Source of the DNA: Euprymna scolopes
Lineage: Eukaryota > Mollusca > Cephalopoda > Sepiida > Sepiolidae
DNA: 48,211 bases
Assembly (NCBI GenBank): GCA_024364805.1
Contig: CM044495.1
Coordinates: 97,953,244-98,001,454, forward strand
Reading direction: 5' to 3'
This document shows positions 20,900-34,524 of the stretch, one piece after another. The notes beneath the pieces are model-generated. The model worked only from the letters and a program-made list of their open reading frames with translations. It was not told the DNA's origin and made no database searches. The position numbers and the translations under genes were made by a program. Position 1 is the first letter of the stretch. Each line of letters starts with the position of its first letter.

Positions 20900-21419
20900 A
20901 CTTGGACGTAATGGGCTACTATTTGGGGCCATGTCTAGGAAAGATTAACAAGATATTTTTTGTTACATTTACACTTCTGCCAGTACAGCCAGGAAAGCAG
21001 GCAGCAGGAAGGGGACTCCAAAGTCTAGCTGTTTTAGGAAATAAACTATTAGAATAGAAAGCTTTCTGGCATTTAGGGACATCAACAATGAAGGGTTGAG
21101 ATCTTATTGCTAAGCGGGTTTGTCGGGGATGTGTACGTCGGGGGGTACGAGTTAAACGAGTTCACCTGGACACAACGAGCAAGATTTCGAAATTATGGAT
21201 TGACTTCCGCAAAGTCCTGACTTAAATCCAATAGAAAATCTTTGGAAGACCTTAGGAGTGAAAGTTATGGAAATAAATCCAACTAAACACGGAAGATATG
21301 TGTGTGTGAAGCTTCAAAAAGAATGGTCTAAAATTAGTATCGAGGATTGTCAAGAACTGATTCGTTCTTGTAGTCGATGATGTGCAGCTGTCATTGAGAG
21401 CAAGAGCTCATTTACTTAA
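20900..21419 (+). mobile_element. Tc1-like DNA transposon, transposase remnant
   Basis: The C-terminal catalytic block PQSPDLNPIENLWK (about 21207-21248) contains the hallmark NPIENLW of Tc1-type DD34E transposases. From 21204 the frame runs to a TAA at 21417-21419 (72 codons) with one internal TGA near 21376. Just upstream, in another frame, TSKISKLWID (about 21172-21201) corresponds to the DNDPKHTSK segment. An FGAMSRKD-like block near 20920-20945 corresponds to the WG-S-GxG region. So at least two frameshifts and several stops separate the pieces. The N-terminal HTH and the TIRs were not identified. Confidence 0.85.
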
Positions 21420-21424
21420 TATTG

Positions 21425-22033
<609 letters not shown>

Positions 22034-22038
22034 AAGAG

Positions 22039-22310
22039 TGTTGTGGTTGCAAGGTTGAACAATAATTAGTAAGGAAATACAATGAAGACGCAAACAACAA
22101 GATAACGCAATAATAAGTGTATTAAAGAAAAGGTATATTTACAATATGTCCAAATGACGGTGTCGAGTCAGAGAGTCTTGGTGGGAGGACATGTACGCTC
22201 TTCTGCGTCACTTCCGGTGGCATTTGAGTAAGACACCAAGGCCAACCTAGGCTTGCCATTTATAGTGTTATGTTATTCGCATATGCAAATAAGTGGTTGC
22301 CACCACAACA
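22039..22310 (-). mobile_element. Solo LTR with 5-bp target-site duplication (fossil)
   Basis: A 272-bp block with perfect 8-bp inverted termini, TGTTGTGG at 22039-22046 and CCACAACA at 22303-22310. It is flanked on both sides by AAGAG (22034-22038 and 22311-22315). TG...CA ends plus a 5-bp duplication are diagnostic of an LTR. The minus orientation is preferred because it places a TATAAAT box (about 22258-22264) in the first 60 bp. No internal region is present, so recombination between two LTRs is the likely origin. The intact duplication suggests modest age. Family (Gypsy, BEL or other) is undetermined. Confidence 0.85.
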
Positions 22311-22315
22311 AAGAG

Positions 22316-22744
22316 GAATATAGCTTTTATTACATAATGTAAGTAGGTATATACTATTCCTGTCATCTTTACTTCTTGCTTTCAAGAGATTTCTCCTACA
22401 ATATATTTTCTCTGTTTCGTATTTTCATTTTTTTATTTCTTTTTTGGTGTCACTTGGCTATTTATATCTTTTTATTGTTTTACTTATTGTTATATCCATT
22501 TTTTATATTCATTTTATTCCCCTATTTTTAATCGCCTATATTTAATAACTTTGTATCTGTTTTAACTTTTATTATCGTTATTACTCTGTAATCCTTATAT
22601 TATTATATCTATTCATCCCATACTCCTTTGTATTTTTATCCCCTTATTCTACAATCTGTTTATCCACTTTCTTATTCAATTACAATTTTTCTATATTGTA
22701 TCCTTTATAATTTATCCCCTCAAGTTTATTATCTTACTATTATT

Positions 22745-22746
<2 letters not shown>
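22316..22746. other. Pyrimidine-rich, AT-rich stretch
   Basis: The + strand is dominated by T and C between about 22340 and 22745, with recurrent TTTAT and TATTT words. No gene was recognised. Confidence 0.5.
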
Positions 22747-22817
<71 letters not shown>

Positions 22818-23198
22818 TTAACCTGTGTGTGTATGTGTATGTATGTGTGTGTGTACATTTCCCTACGACATAACTCAGACTCGAAAATTGATATACCGAG
22901 TACTGAGATTTGGGAAAATCTTTATACTCCATTTTCGGACAGAAATTTGGCTGTTTAGAGGTCAAAGTTGAACGATTTGACCTTTAAGAACTCTACCAAA
23001 CTTCTCCCCCAATTTTTGGTCGAAACATTTAAAATTATAAATATAGCTTCCTTGGACATGGATATAACTTAATAACTTGATTTGCGCCCAAAACAATAAA
23101 TGTTAAGGGGTCATAATTGGAGTCAAAGTTTAAAAAATTTACCGTTTTCTTTTTTTTTGCTCAACATACACCTCCAAACAGCCGGGCTAAAATGCTAG
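22747..23198 (+). mobile_element. Non-autonomous Helitron-like element, single internal unit
   Basis: It starts at TCCAATATAT with an (AT)n tract at 22749-22813. The body has one copy of a unit containing GGTCAAAGTTGAACGATTTG and CTCTACCAAACTTC. It ends TTTTTTTTGCTCAACATAC, AGCCGGGC and CTAG (23195-23198) followed by T. It shares the internal unit with the element at 23858 and the TTTTGCTCAACA.ACACCT tail with the 14.4-15.3 kb pair. Confidence 0.55.
22749..22813. repeat. (AT)n microsatellite
   Basis: 65 bp of AT at the 5' end of the Helitron-like element. Confidence 0.97.
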
Positions 23199-23199
23199 T

Positions 23200-23625
23200 A
23201 ATTTATATTTCTTTTAAGTACTGTTATAATTTTAGATATCCCCTGTAAAATTTACCGACAAAGCATAAAACCGCATATTTCATGCCAACCCTTTCCATAG
23301 GAATAAATCTTTAATACATATGATTACATAAGCATCTTACTTCAATTAAAGTACTCTATGTTCTCTCCGAGAGTTTAATTACACATATTGTCCATATACA
23401 TTAAACCCACTATGGAAAATATGCTATGTACCAACACTATAAAAAAATATTCTTTTTCATTAATAAGAGAGAAAAATTATTTTTATATCGGATTTTTTCG
23501 ATTTTCGCTACTTATCGGATGAATTTCTGTACAAACCATATCTAAGAACACTGTCAGACATATAAAGTAGCTATATAGCTAAAATTTTCCAAAGATAGGC
23601 TCAGCTGTTTCGGAACCTATGGTAA
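23200..23625. other. AT-rich sequence, nothing identified
   Basis: No coding or element signal was recognised between the Helitron-like element and the CT tract. Confidence 0.45.
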
Positions 23626-23627
23626 AG

Positions 23628-23629
<2 letters not shown>

Positions 23630-23678
<49 letters not shown>

Positions 23679-23717
23679 TAAGTGACTTTTATATAATAGT
23701 AGATAGATAGATAGATT

Positions 23718-23751
<34 letters not shown>

Positions 23752-23795
23752 CGGAGAGAAAAGTAAAGAGAGAAAAAGAAAGAGGGATAGCATGA
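23630..23795. repeat. Compound microsatellite: (CT)n, (CA)n, (TAGA)n, (GA)n
   Basis: CT run 23631-23662, CA run 23663-23678, TAGA units 23699-23716 and GA-rich 23719-23786. Confidence 0.9.
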
Positions 23796-23857
23796 AAAAA
23801 TATAGGTAAATAATAAATAACTGCGATGTAAGTAATAATGATTATGACAGATATAAA

Positions 23858-24607
23858 TCTATATATCTATAAAAGTGAAATTGTCTGTCTGTGTGTGTCT
23901 TATGTGTAATTCCCTATAAAACTACTCTGTCAATTTTCAATTTACAGACTCGAGTTTGACATAAAGGGGTATTGATATTTGGGAAAATCTTGTTTATCGG
24001 TTTTGAGATTTGGGAAAATCTTGTTATCGACTGTAACGAGGCAAGGTTCAACGATTTGACTTTGAAAAACTCTACCAAACTCCTCCGCCAATTCTGAGCC
24101 TAAACACTTAAACATTTAGATGTAGGTTACTTGGACATGGATCAAATGTTTAAATTTGATTTGAGCCCAAAACAATAAATGTTAAAGGGTCAAAACTGAG
24201 GTCAAATTTTTTCCAAAATTTGACCTCTGCGATCTGTACCAAATTACTCAGCCAAATTTTCATCTAAACATTTGAAATTTTACATAAAGTGTATTCAGAC
24301 ATAGGGCAGACTTTTTAATCGGTCTTTAGCCGAAAATTTTGTCTCCCAAAGTATCCAAGTTCAAAAGATTTGACCTTTGCGATCTCTAGCAAACTATTTA
24401 GCCAATGTGGGGTCTAAAAATTTTAAATTTTATATAAAGGGTAATCAGATATGTAGCAAGCTGTTTAATCAATCTTTGGGCTAAAATTTGGCTGCTAAGA
24501 GATCAAAGTTGAAAGAGTTGACATTTGCAGGCTCTACCAAACTTCCCTGCGAATTTTGGGTCTAAACACTTGTAATTTTAGATGTAGGTTACCTTGCCAT
24601 GAGTCAA

Positions 24608-24681
<74 letters not shown>

Positions 24682-24733
24682 TAAAGTTATGAACACTACA
24701 TAGGGACCGAGGAAAGGCGGGCTGAACTGCTAG
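23858..24733 (+). mobile_element. Helitron-like element with four internal tandem units
   Basis: It starts TCTATATATCTATAAAAGTG after an A and ends GGCGGGCTGAACTG then CTAG (24730-24733) before a T, the expected A|TC...CTRR|T arrangement. Between about 24040 and 24605 it carries four diverged units of roughly 145-155 bp. Each has TTTGAC.TTTG, CTCTACCAAACT and CTAAACA(T/C)TT. An (AT)n tract of 65 bp (24612-24676) lies just inside the 3' end. No coding capacity. The element at 22747 has one such unit. Confidence 0.6.
24612..24676. repeat. (AT)n microsatellite inside Helitron-like element
   Basis: Uninterrupted AT run close to the element's 3' end. Confidence 0.97.
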
Positions 24734-24734
24734 T

Positions 24735-25740
24735 AACTTCTATAAATAGGTAAATCATGAATTAGCTAGGTAGGAAGATATGTAATTACGCAGACGTGTT
24801 GATGGCAATACAGGTTTATTCTTTATAAATTTAAATATAAAACCGGAACCTCATAATCCTTTGATAAAAAAAGCAGATAATATAATAGATAATAGCAGCG
24901 TATTTTGTTAACCTTTACGCTGCATTAATTTTAATGAGAAGCGCATATTTCCCTTTTAACTTTTTAACACAAAAAATTTTTCAAACAAAACTGAATGTCT
25001 AAAGTAAAATAAGAAAAAAAAGCCATGAATATGAAACGCACAAAAAATGTCATACTTTGATGAAAGTCAATTCAAGTTAAACAGGCGAGAAAATATATTT
25101 TGCGCTGCGTTCATAAAATTCACCCGTGATATCAGACTTATCCTCATCCTACTTCTTTCCTTATTTTCCTTTCATTCCTCTTTTCTTATTATGCTCCTCT
25201 TTAATATCCTTCCACTTCTCTTTCCATTTCTTCCTTCCTTCCTATCCTCACCTCTTCCTTCACCCCCTCATTCTTTATTCGATGACTCTACTTCAATCAG
25301 TTGTTTTCGATCTGGTGTTAATTGCTTACCGGAAACGGCCACTAACCGTAAAGCATCAGCAAGGTCATAAATGGATGTTTAACGACCTTGCAGATGATCA
25401 TGCCGAACACTTAAACCAGTTCATTGAATTCACAGGAAAAAGGCTTCCATAATTTGGTATCGGGATGCGGGGGGGGGGACGATGTTTGCGGATACCGATT
25501 AAATGGTCATATCTGCTCACTGGAGACTCCGAAAACGAGTTCAAGTCCATGTCGGGTGTGCTATAGTCACTTATGCGTAAGAATCATTGTGAAAGGTACA
25601 AAGATGCATCTTCGTTCTTTTTTTACTAAAATATATTATGTTTACTAATGAAACATTGTTTATCAAAGGCAAAAGTCACTCGAGGAAAAGTTAATAAGGG
25701 GAATGAACTCTCAGTTGAATGATGGAAACTATTATGAAAG
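24735..25740. other. AT-rich then CT-rich sequence, no gene called
   Basis: Pyrimidine-rich from about 25138 to 25280, giving hydrophobic low-complexity open frames (FLPSFLSSPLPS) of about 107 codons in two frames. An unassigned stretch at 25290-25450 is more complex and encodes no recognised motif. A run of nine G at 25470-25478. Confidence 0.45.
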
Positions 25741-25742
25741 CA

Positions 25743-25866
25743 TCTATATATTAATACGATAGCGTGTGTCACGCTTACATCTTGTTTTCTTCATAGTTAA
25801 TGTCGTTTAATTGTTATGACCTTCCATTTCTTGTAATAAATAATTTTACCAAGAATTTTCTTAAGT
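25743..25866 (+). mobile_element. Helitron-like 5'-end fragment (TATTAATACGA family)
   Basis: TCTATATATTAATACGATAG after an A, then GTCGTTTAATTGTTATG.. and TTCCATTTCTTGTAATAAAT. The same sequence occurs at 34525-34650. Only the first 120 bp are visible here. Confidence 0.5.
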
Positions 25867-25989
25867 TTTTATGACATTATGCCATGGGCCAATATCTTAT
25901 CCCTTCCTCCTGAACAGTGTACCAATGAGACAACTGAATGATGCAAAACGGGCATTGAAGCACATGTCCCCACACGGAAGTATTATAGC

Positions 25990-26622
25990 AAGCCTTCCTC
26001 ACCCTATGGTTCACTACAGATTGTACAGCTGCTATTGCACAAAGACAGTGTGCACTCCGCCGGTTCATACGTCATAAGTCAAAGGCAAATAGGCAAAAAT
26101 TTATAGACGCTAGGAATCATTGAAAAAGAGTAATAGCCACAACTAAAAGAAGGCATACTGAAATAACCAGTAGAACGCATAGAATTGCAGAAGATAAAAA
26201 CTCGTGATTTCTGTAAATTTAGAATAGTGTAGTGAATAAAAGGCAATCAGTAATTCTTCCACTATCCAACAATCAGAATGTTGCATGCACGGCAACCGAT
26301 AAGACGGAACTGCTTGCTCAGCGATTCGCCTATGATTCCACTATATAGACAACAAACAAGTCCCTCCGAAATTTCCCTCTGAAGACATAAGCTACAGTTA
26401 TTGATCTGAAAATCACCCCTTCTCATGTCCGCAATATCATAAAAAACTTAGAGATCTCCAAAGCGTGTGGGCCTGATCTCATCTCTGCTATACTAATTAA
26501 GAAATGCTCAGCTGAACTAGCCTTCTTACTTTCCAAACTCTACAACAAATGCATTGCTGAATCTTCGTTCCTTAACAACTGGAAGATGGTCTCTTGTTAT
26601 GTAAAAAAGGGACAGACTCCGG
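25990..26622 (+). mobile_element. Jockey/CR1-like LINE, N-terminal part of RT region
   Basis: One continuous frame (codon start 26007) reads as the connector and start of a non-LTR reverse transcriptase. Pieces are WFTTDCTAAIAQRQCALRRF (26007-26066), ATDKTELLAQRFA (about 26289-26327), then IKNLEISKACGPDLISAILI, of which KACGPD (26460-26477) is the conserved KA-GPDG block. LAFLLSKLYNKCIAESSFLN and NWKMVSCYVKKG (about 26578-26613) follow. The frame holds about six stops (for example TGA after ARNH and TAA before ATVID) but no obvious frameshift, so it looks younger than the 9-10 kb copy. Homology stops abruptly near 26622. Confidence 0.85.
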
Positions 26623-26639
26623 TAAGTAAAAAAGCAAAT

Positions 26640-26878
26640 TAGATAAGTTGAAAATAATATTTAGAAAAAGTTAGAATCGAATTCAGTAAGAAATTTTTTT
26701 AAATATTGCATAGACTTCTAGGAATGTAGACCAATTGTCATTACTTTTGGAAATAACTAAATATTTATGTCAAGTGTAGATATGGACAATACAGTTTAGT
26801 AATAATGATTAACAAATAGGTTAGCTTTTGAAATAAATAGCTTATAAATGAAACAATTAGGAATTTCTTTGTTTACCA
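26640..26878. other. AT-rich sequence, nothing identified
   Basis: No motif was recognised. Confidence 0.4.
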
Positions 26879-26883
26879 GGGGC

Positions 26884-27204
26884 GTGTATATGCATGTGCA
26901 AAGCGCACGTGTAATTTGAAACGTAAGTGGGTTACATTGTTTTACCACGCCTCTGACGTCATCAATATTCATCAAGATTCTTAATATATTGAGGCAGGGT
27001 TCGAAGTTAGTCAGTCAGAACCAGACTCAGAGAGAGTCGGTCACACTGGGAGCTGATGCCCCTTGGAGGCGAAGTGGGAGAAGATAAGACAATGCAATCG
27101 TAAGAGGTTGAATACTGATGCATTCATCACCAGCTGGTATGAATAAAAAGATTTTCATATACTTGGTAAAAATGTCTTCGTCTGTCATCATTCCAACAAA
27201 AGGA
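26884..27204 (+). mobile_element. Candidate LTR fossil
   Basis: Begins near TGTATATGCATGTGC and ends near CATTCCAACA. It has a TATAT region (about 26985), an AGTCAGTCAG..CAGACTCAGAG stretch downstream of it and an AATAAA at about 27143. The order TGACGTCA, GAAGTTAGT, AGTCAG-rich, AATAAA parallels the candidate LTR at 5567-5925. Boundaries are uncertain, no target duplication was found and no internal genes are attached. Confidence 0.3.
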
Positions 27205-27209
27205 AAAGG

Positions 27210-28345
27210 TAAAGGTATTTGTCTATCATCGTGTAGACGAACTTTGTATAACTTCCCACCGCCATCATCGTAAAAAGTATCTCCCTTCTGCTGAGTTAAA
27301 AAAAAACCCTGAATAAATGACTCTCTCAGCTCCGTATTAATAAAATGAAGTCCTCAAGAATTGTCACAGTCGTCGTCATGATGCAAACAGTATATAAATG
27401 TCATTATCATCATCTGTTCCGAGTCCCTGTTATATGTTGTCTCAATATGTATCCTACTACACAACATGATTCGTTCTGGTCTTGTGCATTATCTCCCTTC
27501 ATAAGGGGTCATTATGAACCTGGGAAACCACAAACACAACGTGAAGAAAAAAAAAACAAAAAAAAGGGTCTTTACAAACTAGACGAAACAGAATATATAC
27601 AAAGAAAAATAGAGTCCTTAGGTATGAAAAAATGCTAGACGATTAATACGCACATAAACAGAATGTATGATGCGGCTCTAAAAAGGAGTCTGTTGCTTAA
27701 TGTGTATGTGAATATATTCCATAACGACGTACATGTTATATCATGCGTATGTATATGAATATAACGACGTACACGTTGAATAGTTGGGTTTTATATTTTA
27801 TCTGTATATTCATGTACGTGTAAGTGCGTGTATGTATATACGTTGTATCTTTTAATTGATTGTCTACTGTGTATATTTTAACATTTATGCAACAGTTCTA
27901 ACTGGAAACGATTGACGTGGCTGTATCGAAACAGTTGTGGACAAATAGTGCTTTTTAACAGATGTAAATAGCACAACACATACCTGAATTATTTACGAAC
28001 ATTTATTTTCACGAACCAGCCGGCATTTTCAGAGATTACACGTTTTTACATCTTGGCTGCCTGAAATGATGCCGCTCCCTGTGTCATTTTGAGTCGTCTG
28101 TTCTCTCTGATGTTCAGCTAACGACTGCCTAGAATCTCCCCAAATCTACATTTCACATCACGTGTCATTACGTGTCTCAGACCAACAGCTGATGTCCCCA
28201 ATCTAGTTATTTGTTTATGCAAACCAAAATCATGTTTACATCTATTATCCATTTTCACATTCCTTTTTCGATATTATATGCCAATCATTTTTCTCAATTT
28301 AATTGTTTATTTTTCTAATCATAATAATTGATCCAGCAACCCGCC
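27210..28345. other. Unique AT-rich sequence, no gene called
   Basis: Open frame 27345-27638 (97 codons) has no recognised domain and ends in a lysine-rich low-complexity part. GTATATG-type words cluster at 27700-27850. A higher-complexity stretch lies at 28010-28200. Confidence 0.4.
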
Positions 28346-28356
28346 GTCGCTCGAAT

Positions 28357-28483
<127 letters not shown>

Positions 28484-28484
<1 letters not shown>

Positions 28485-28550
28485 GTTTTGACCTTTAGCC
28501 CTGCTTTCCACAGGTAACACAGATACTACGCTATGATCACAGCCACAACA
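28484..28550 (-). mobile_element. Short dispersed element (SINE- or MITE-like), copy 2
   Basis: The minus strand reads GGCTGTGATCATAGCGTAGT, then CTGTGGAAAGCAGGGCTAAA, then GTCAAAACATTATTATT, matching 16595-16665. Its 3' end grows directly into the TTA array. Confidence 0.55.
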
Positions 28551-28559
28551 ATATCAAGA

Positions 28560-30690
28560 AAATAAAGAAGAAAATCATATACTCACATATGAAAAAATGT
28601 ATTAAAAAAGAGACGATATGCCGCAAAGAAAAAAAAACGAATAAAAGTCTAAATTAAATTAAATGATTGAAAAGGGAAACCACACACACAAACAAAAAAT
28701 CAAGAAAAAATGGTTTGATAATCATTGAAATAGACCGACATTCGGTTTGTAAATTTAATTGTTTTTAAATACGCACACAGATACACACAGAATGTGAAAA
28801 AAAATGTATTTTTATATACACACAGATTAAAGAAAAGAAATCGGTGTCATTCATTTTATTGTGTGTCAGTGTCGAAAATTGTTTGGGTTCATCTGTCAAT
28901 CAAAATTTCTAACAATTATCAAACTGACTGGAGGTGTACTTTTGGATAGCGTGTTTGTTATTGTTGAAAATGAAGATAAATGCACTTTTAAAAGATCCTA
29001 TTGTCTGTAAGAATGTACTTTTATTGTGTTTATAGTTGAACTTTTCAGCTTTCCGGGTTTTTTTCTTTGTTTTTTGAAGGGGAAAAACACACTTTTGAAT
29101 GTGAGTTTATATGGATGTCTAGTAATTACGTAAAAACATTTTATTTTGCGTTCCAGTGTGTAACAGAACTTTTATTGTTTTTGTTTTCCTTCAGAAAAAT
29201 ATTTAAGAAAAGTTACATTGAACCTTTGATGTCTAGAAAGAACATATTTTGAATTATTATAAATTGTTTAATGCATGTGAAAATGTTTATATGACGATGT
29301 ATTTTTTGGAGAAAACTGTCGATATGCCTGAACAAATATTGTTGAAAAAAAACTTAAAAACAAAAGCGAAGAAAGTGATTAAAAACAAAATCCCTCTTTA
29401 GTTTTAAGGCAATAACACACCCAGTCTTATCTCATTTCTGTTTGTGAAGCTATTGCGGTAAACCAAATAGGGGAGGTGAAAAACTTATTTTGTATTTCAG
29501 ACATATCATCTTTTGTAATGGGTGATACTTGGAATTTCAGTTGATATACCTGAGGATGTATATTTATGTATTTATTTTACAGAGACGTATTTCATCAGTT
29601 TAAGGGGCAAACAAATCACTGATTCAATACCGAGATATTAGCAATTATCTATAATGAAATCCCGGCGTTCTACTCTCAGTTAACTCTTTTTGCTAACAAT
29701 AAAAGTGTATACATTGCTTATAAACAGATGTTTGGTTATGGTCAAGATTCTCTGCTCTTTTTGACTTCGACTTTCTGCTGTAGATTTGGCTGAATAGTTA
29801 AACATGGCCAGGCGGGCAAGAAAAGATTTTCTTTACAAAGGGAAAGAGGGGCTTTCACATTGTCTGGCAGGAAGATAAGAATTAATCAAAAAACTCACTT
29901 TTCACCTTGTCTTGCTTACGGAGCAGAAACCGGAAGTCCAAAAGAACAAACAGGTTTGTATTCATTTTTGTTTATTTACGCCCTTGCTGCCAGAGGCGAT
30001 TGCATTAGTTTACGAGAGAATATTGCTTTACGCGAAATAGAAACCATAATGAAGATAAACAGATTTTAATACGTAAACAATGAAAGCTATAAAATATAAC
30101 AGTTACAGTGCCTCAAAACTGAATGTACGCAATAATTATTTATCAGCCAATGAAAAGACAGAGTGATGTTGCTACGCATGTACATTTCATTCTAATCGCA
30201 GTAGATGTCGCTTTCGTTATTTTAGACATCAGTGCTTAAGATGATATGCAACACCGATGTATTTGTTTGGTTAGTTTGTTTTCGATTGTGTAATGCCGAA
30301 TCCAATTATATTAGTCAAAGGTTTTATGCTTATTTTTTTGTTTAGAAATATTATGTTAAGTTCATTCAACAAATAAATAATTCAATACTATTTGAATATA
30401 AAAGTCAATGAATGAGTCCTTTCCAACGAACAAATTAAAAATAGCTTATATTAAGAACATCGAAAAGTTTCATCTGAATTAATGTAGCTTGATGGGCCTA
30501 AAAACAAGCTCAAATAACTCCCTCCAAAATGGCGACGTAAAGATGTTTATAAAGCTAACTCAATTCACGATGGTCAGGGTATGGCGCAACAAAAATAGAC
30601 AAGGGCTGTCGATGAAGTGTCCCGTGGTTGATCCTATCGCTCGGCTCGTCTTCACAGTAATCGGCTGAGATACAAAATAAAAGTTTTTGT
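28560..30690. other. 2.1 kb AT-rich sequence, no gene called
   Basis: Open frames at 29067-29252 and 29860-30069 show no recognised domain. The stretch 29810-30065 is more complex than its surroundings but was not identified. Confidence 0.45.
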
Positions 30691-30699
30691 ATTTATAAC

Positions 30700-32985
30700 A
30701 TTAATAAATAAATATTTGCATATACATTTCTTTTTATTACTTCAATATTTTATGAACACTTTTACTGTTTAAATACATTTATAGTATGATATTATTGAAA
30801 TAAATTAATTTTATCATTATTTTAATTTATTGCATATTGTTATTATTTGAATCAATTTATGGCATGTTTTTTTTCTATTATTTTCATTGATTGGGTACGT
30901 TATTATTCATGTTAATTTATGAAATGTTATTATTGTCAGTATTGTATGGTGTGTCTTTACTATTTTAGGTATTTTTTTAATTTTTATCTTATTTTAATTC
31001 ATTCATTTAATGTTACTATTAATTTCATTAATTTAACGCATGTTCCTTTTATTTTCATTAATCTATTGCATGCTGTTATAATTTTAAACAATTAATGGCA
31101 CGTTTTTATTATTTAAAGTAATTTATAGCGTTCTATTATTATTTTAATTAATTCTTGGACTGTTAATATTTTATTTTATTAATTTTTCACCTGTAATTTA
31201 TTTCAGGTTGAAATTTTAAAAAATATTTATGGCTTGTTATTATTTTAATTAATTCATCACTTACTGTTTTTTTATTTTAAATTTTTTCATGGTGTTATAT
31301 TATAACTTTAATTCATTCGCGGAATGTTATTTTTCATAACGAATTTAGAACAGTTGTTAGTATTCATTTTATGTATAGCAGGTTGTTATTATTTTAATTA
31401 ATTACTAGCATTTTGTTTTCATTTGATTAATTTAATAAATGTTGTTATTATTTTAATTTATTCATAGCATGCTGACATTATGTTAATTTTTTCATAGTGT
31501 GTTATTATTTTAATTGTTTTATAGCATGTTGTTATTATTTGCACTGATTTATAGCATGTTCTTTATAATTTTTAATAATTTTATGGCATGTTCAGTTATT
31601 TAAAAATTATACTATGTTGTTTTTATTAAATTATTGATGTAGTTATTAATCTAATTAATTCATGGTATGCAGAAATTGTAATTAATTTTCATTAATTTCT
31701 GACATTTTATGATATTAGGTAATTTAAAGTAGGTTGTTATAATTTTAGATAATTTTTAGTATGTTGTTTATATTAGTTTTAATTTATTGCATGTTATTTT
31801 AATTAATCTTTGATATATTGCTTATATGCTTACTAATCTGTGACATGTTTATATCATTTTAAATCATTTATAGCATGTTGTTATGTTTTAAATTTGTTTA
31901 TAGCATGTTGTTTTTTTATTTTGGTTACATTAACTTCTTCTATGTTGATTTTATTTTGACAAATTCTTCGCATTTTATTTTTATTTATTCCGTGTCGTTA
32001 AGTTTTTTGATCGATTTATGGCATATAGTTATTTATTTAATTAATGTTGTATTCATTTTCATTTATTTGAAGTATGTTGTTATTATTTAAATTAAATTTA
32101 GCGCCTGTTAATTAATTTATGTCACGCAGTATTATTTATTTTTTAAAGAAATTTATTTTAAGTAATTTATTACTTTATGTTCATCTTCAGTTTTATTAAG
32201 GACTTATTTTTATTTTAATTCCTCTATAACATACTGTAATTTTTTTTAATTAATAATGTGTTATTACTTTTTGAATTAATTAATGGCATGCTGTTTTTAA
32301 ATTTAATCTCGAGTTTTTATTTAAATTAATGTATGACTCTGTGATTTTATTTTTATTAATTTATGGCTTATTTATATATATTTAATTAATCTATGGTACA
32401 GTTTTATTTATTTTAATTCATGGAATAATGTTAATATTTTAACTATTTTATGCCATGTTTATTAACGTTATAATTTGATACGTTGTTATTATTTTCATAA
32501 ATTAATTTTAATTCATTTTAATTTTCGTTCATTATGACACGTTATTATTTTTATAATATTATGAAATGTTTTTATTAGTTAAACTAATTTATGCCTTGTG
32601 CTTTTTATTTTAACTAATTTATTGAAATTTGTTATTATTTTTTCATTGATGATAGAATATTATTGATATGGTTATTCATTTATGACATGTCTTTACTTTC
32701 ATTAATTTATTTCATGTTGTTGTATTTAAGATAATTCATAGCATGTTATAATTATTTCAATTAACTTATTGTTTGTTGTTAGATTTGAATTAATTCATGG
32801 GATGTTTTTTATTTTCCTCATTCATAGTGTGTTATTATTTCAATTAACTATTTTGTTTTAGTTATATTCGGATTAATTCATGGGATGTTTATTTTACTAA
32901 TTCATGGCGTGTTGTTATTTCAATTAACTTATTGTTTGTTGTTATATTTGAATTAATTAATGGGATGTTTTTTATTTTCCGATTT
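30700..32985. repeat. AT-rich satellite, about 30-bp period, about 75 degenerate units
   Basis: A unit close to TTATTATTTTAATTAATTTA plus TGGCATGTTG recurs for about 2.3 kb. Consecutive starts measured in one stretch (GCATG, GCACG, GCGTT, GGACTG near 31065-31160) are exactly 30 bp apart. Near the right end (32750-32970) a larger period of 80-83 bp appears, with CAATTAAC at 32758, 32841 and 32921. No conserved open frame. Confidence 0.85.
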
Positions 32986-33136
32986 TTTTAATATTTTTAT
33001 TTTAGTCTTTTATTGGCAACGTTTCGAAGTCTTCTTATTTTATAACTGTCATGGAGCATGGTCTAAAAGTTAATTCCATAACGATGCCACACGAATAGGA
33101 AATCAGTTTTTTTAGTGGAAAAATAGGCAATAATGA

Positions 33137-34228
<1,092 letters not shown>

Positions 34229-34229
34229 C

Positions 34230-34523
34230 TCGCAAATGACCTCAACAAATGTCTATTTAAATCATCACTAGCCACCGCTTTTACAGTGCTCAAGCTGCTT
34301 GTTTATTAACAAACAAACAAAAAGCAAGCCTCGCTTTATAGCCTAATAAGTAGCGACTGGGAAGAATGAAAAAGCTATCGCAATTTTGACTGCCTAACAA
34401 ATGGTATTTTATAAAGATATTCATTCATATCTAGCACTAAAAGAAACAAGAAAATGGCTATATCAGTCAAAACACGAAATAAATATAGGCCAGTAAAGCA
34501 TATGAAAAACCTATATTTAAAAA
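34230..34523. other. Unique sequence, nothing identified
   Basis: A short CAAA-rich run at 34307-34322. CTATATCAG words near 34457 echo the degenerate 27-bp repeats at 39-41 kb. Confidence 0.4.
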
Positions 34524-34524
34524 A

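Noticed and set aside
25047-25452. Two overlapping 107-108 codon frames as a membrane protein
   Set aside because: The hydrophobic part comes from a CT-rich low-complexity run and the remainder has no recognisable motif.
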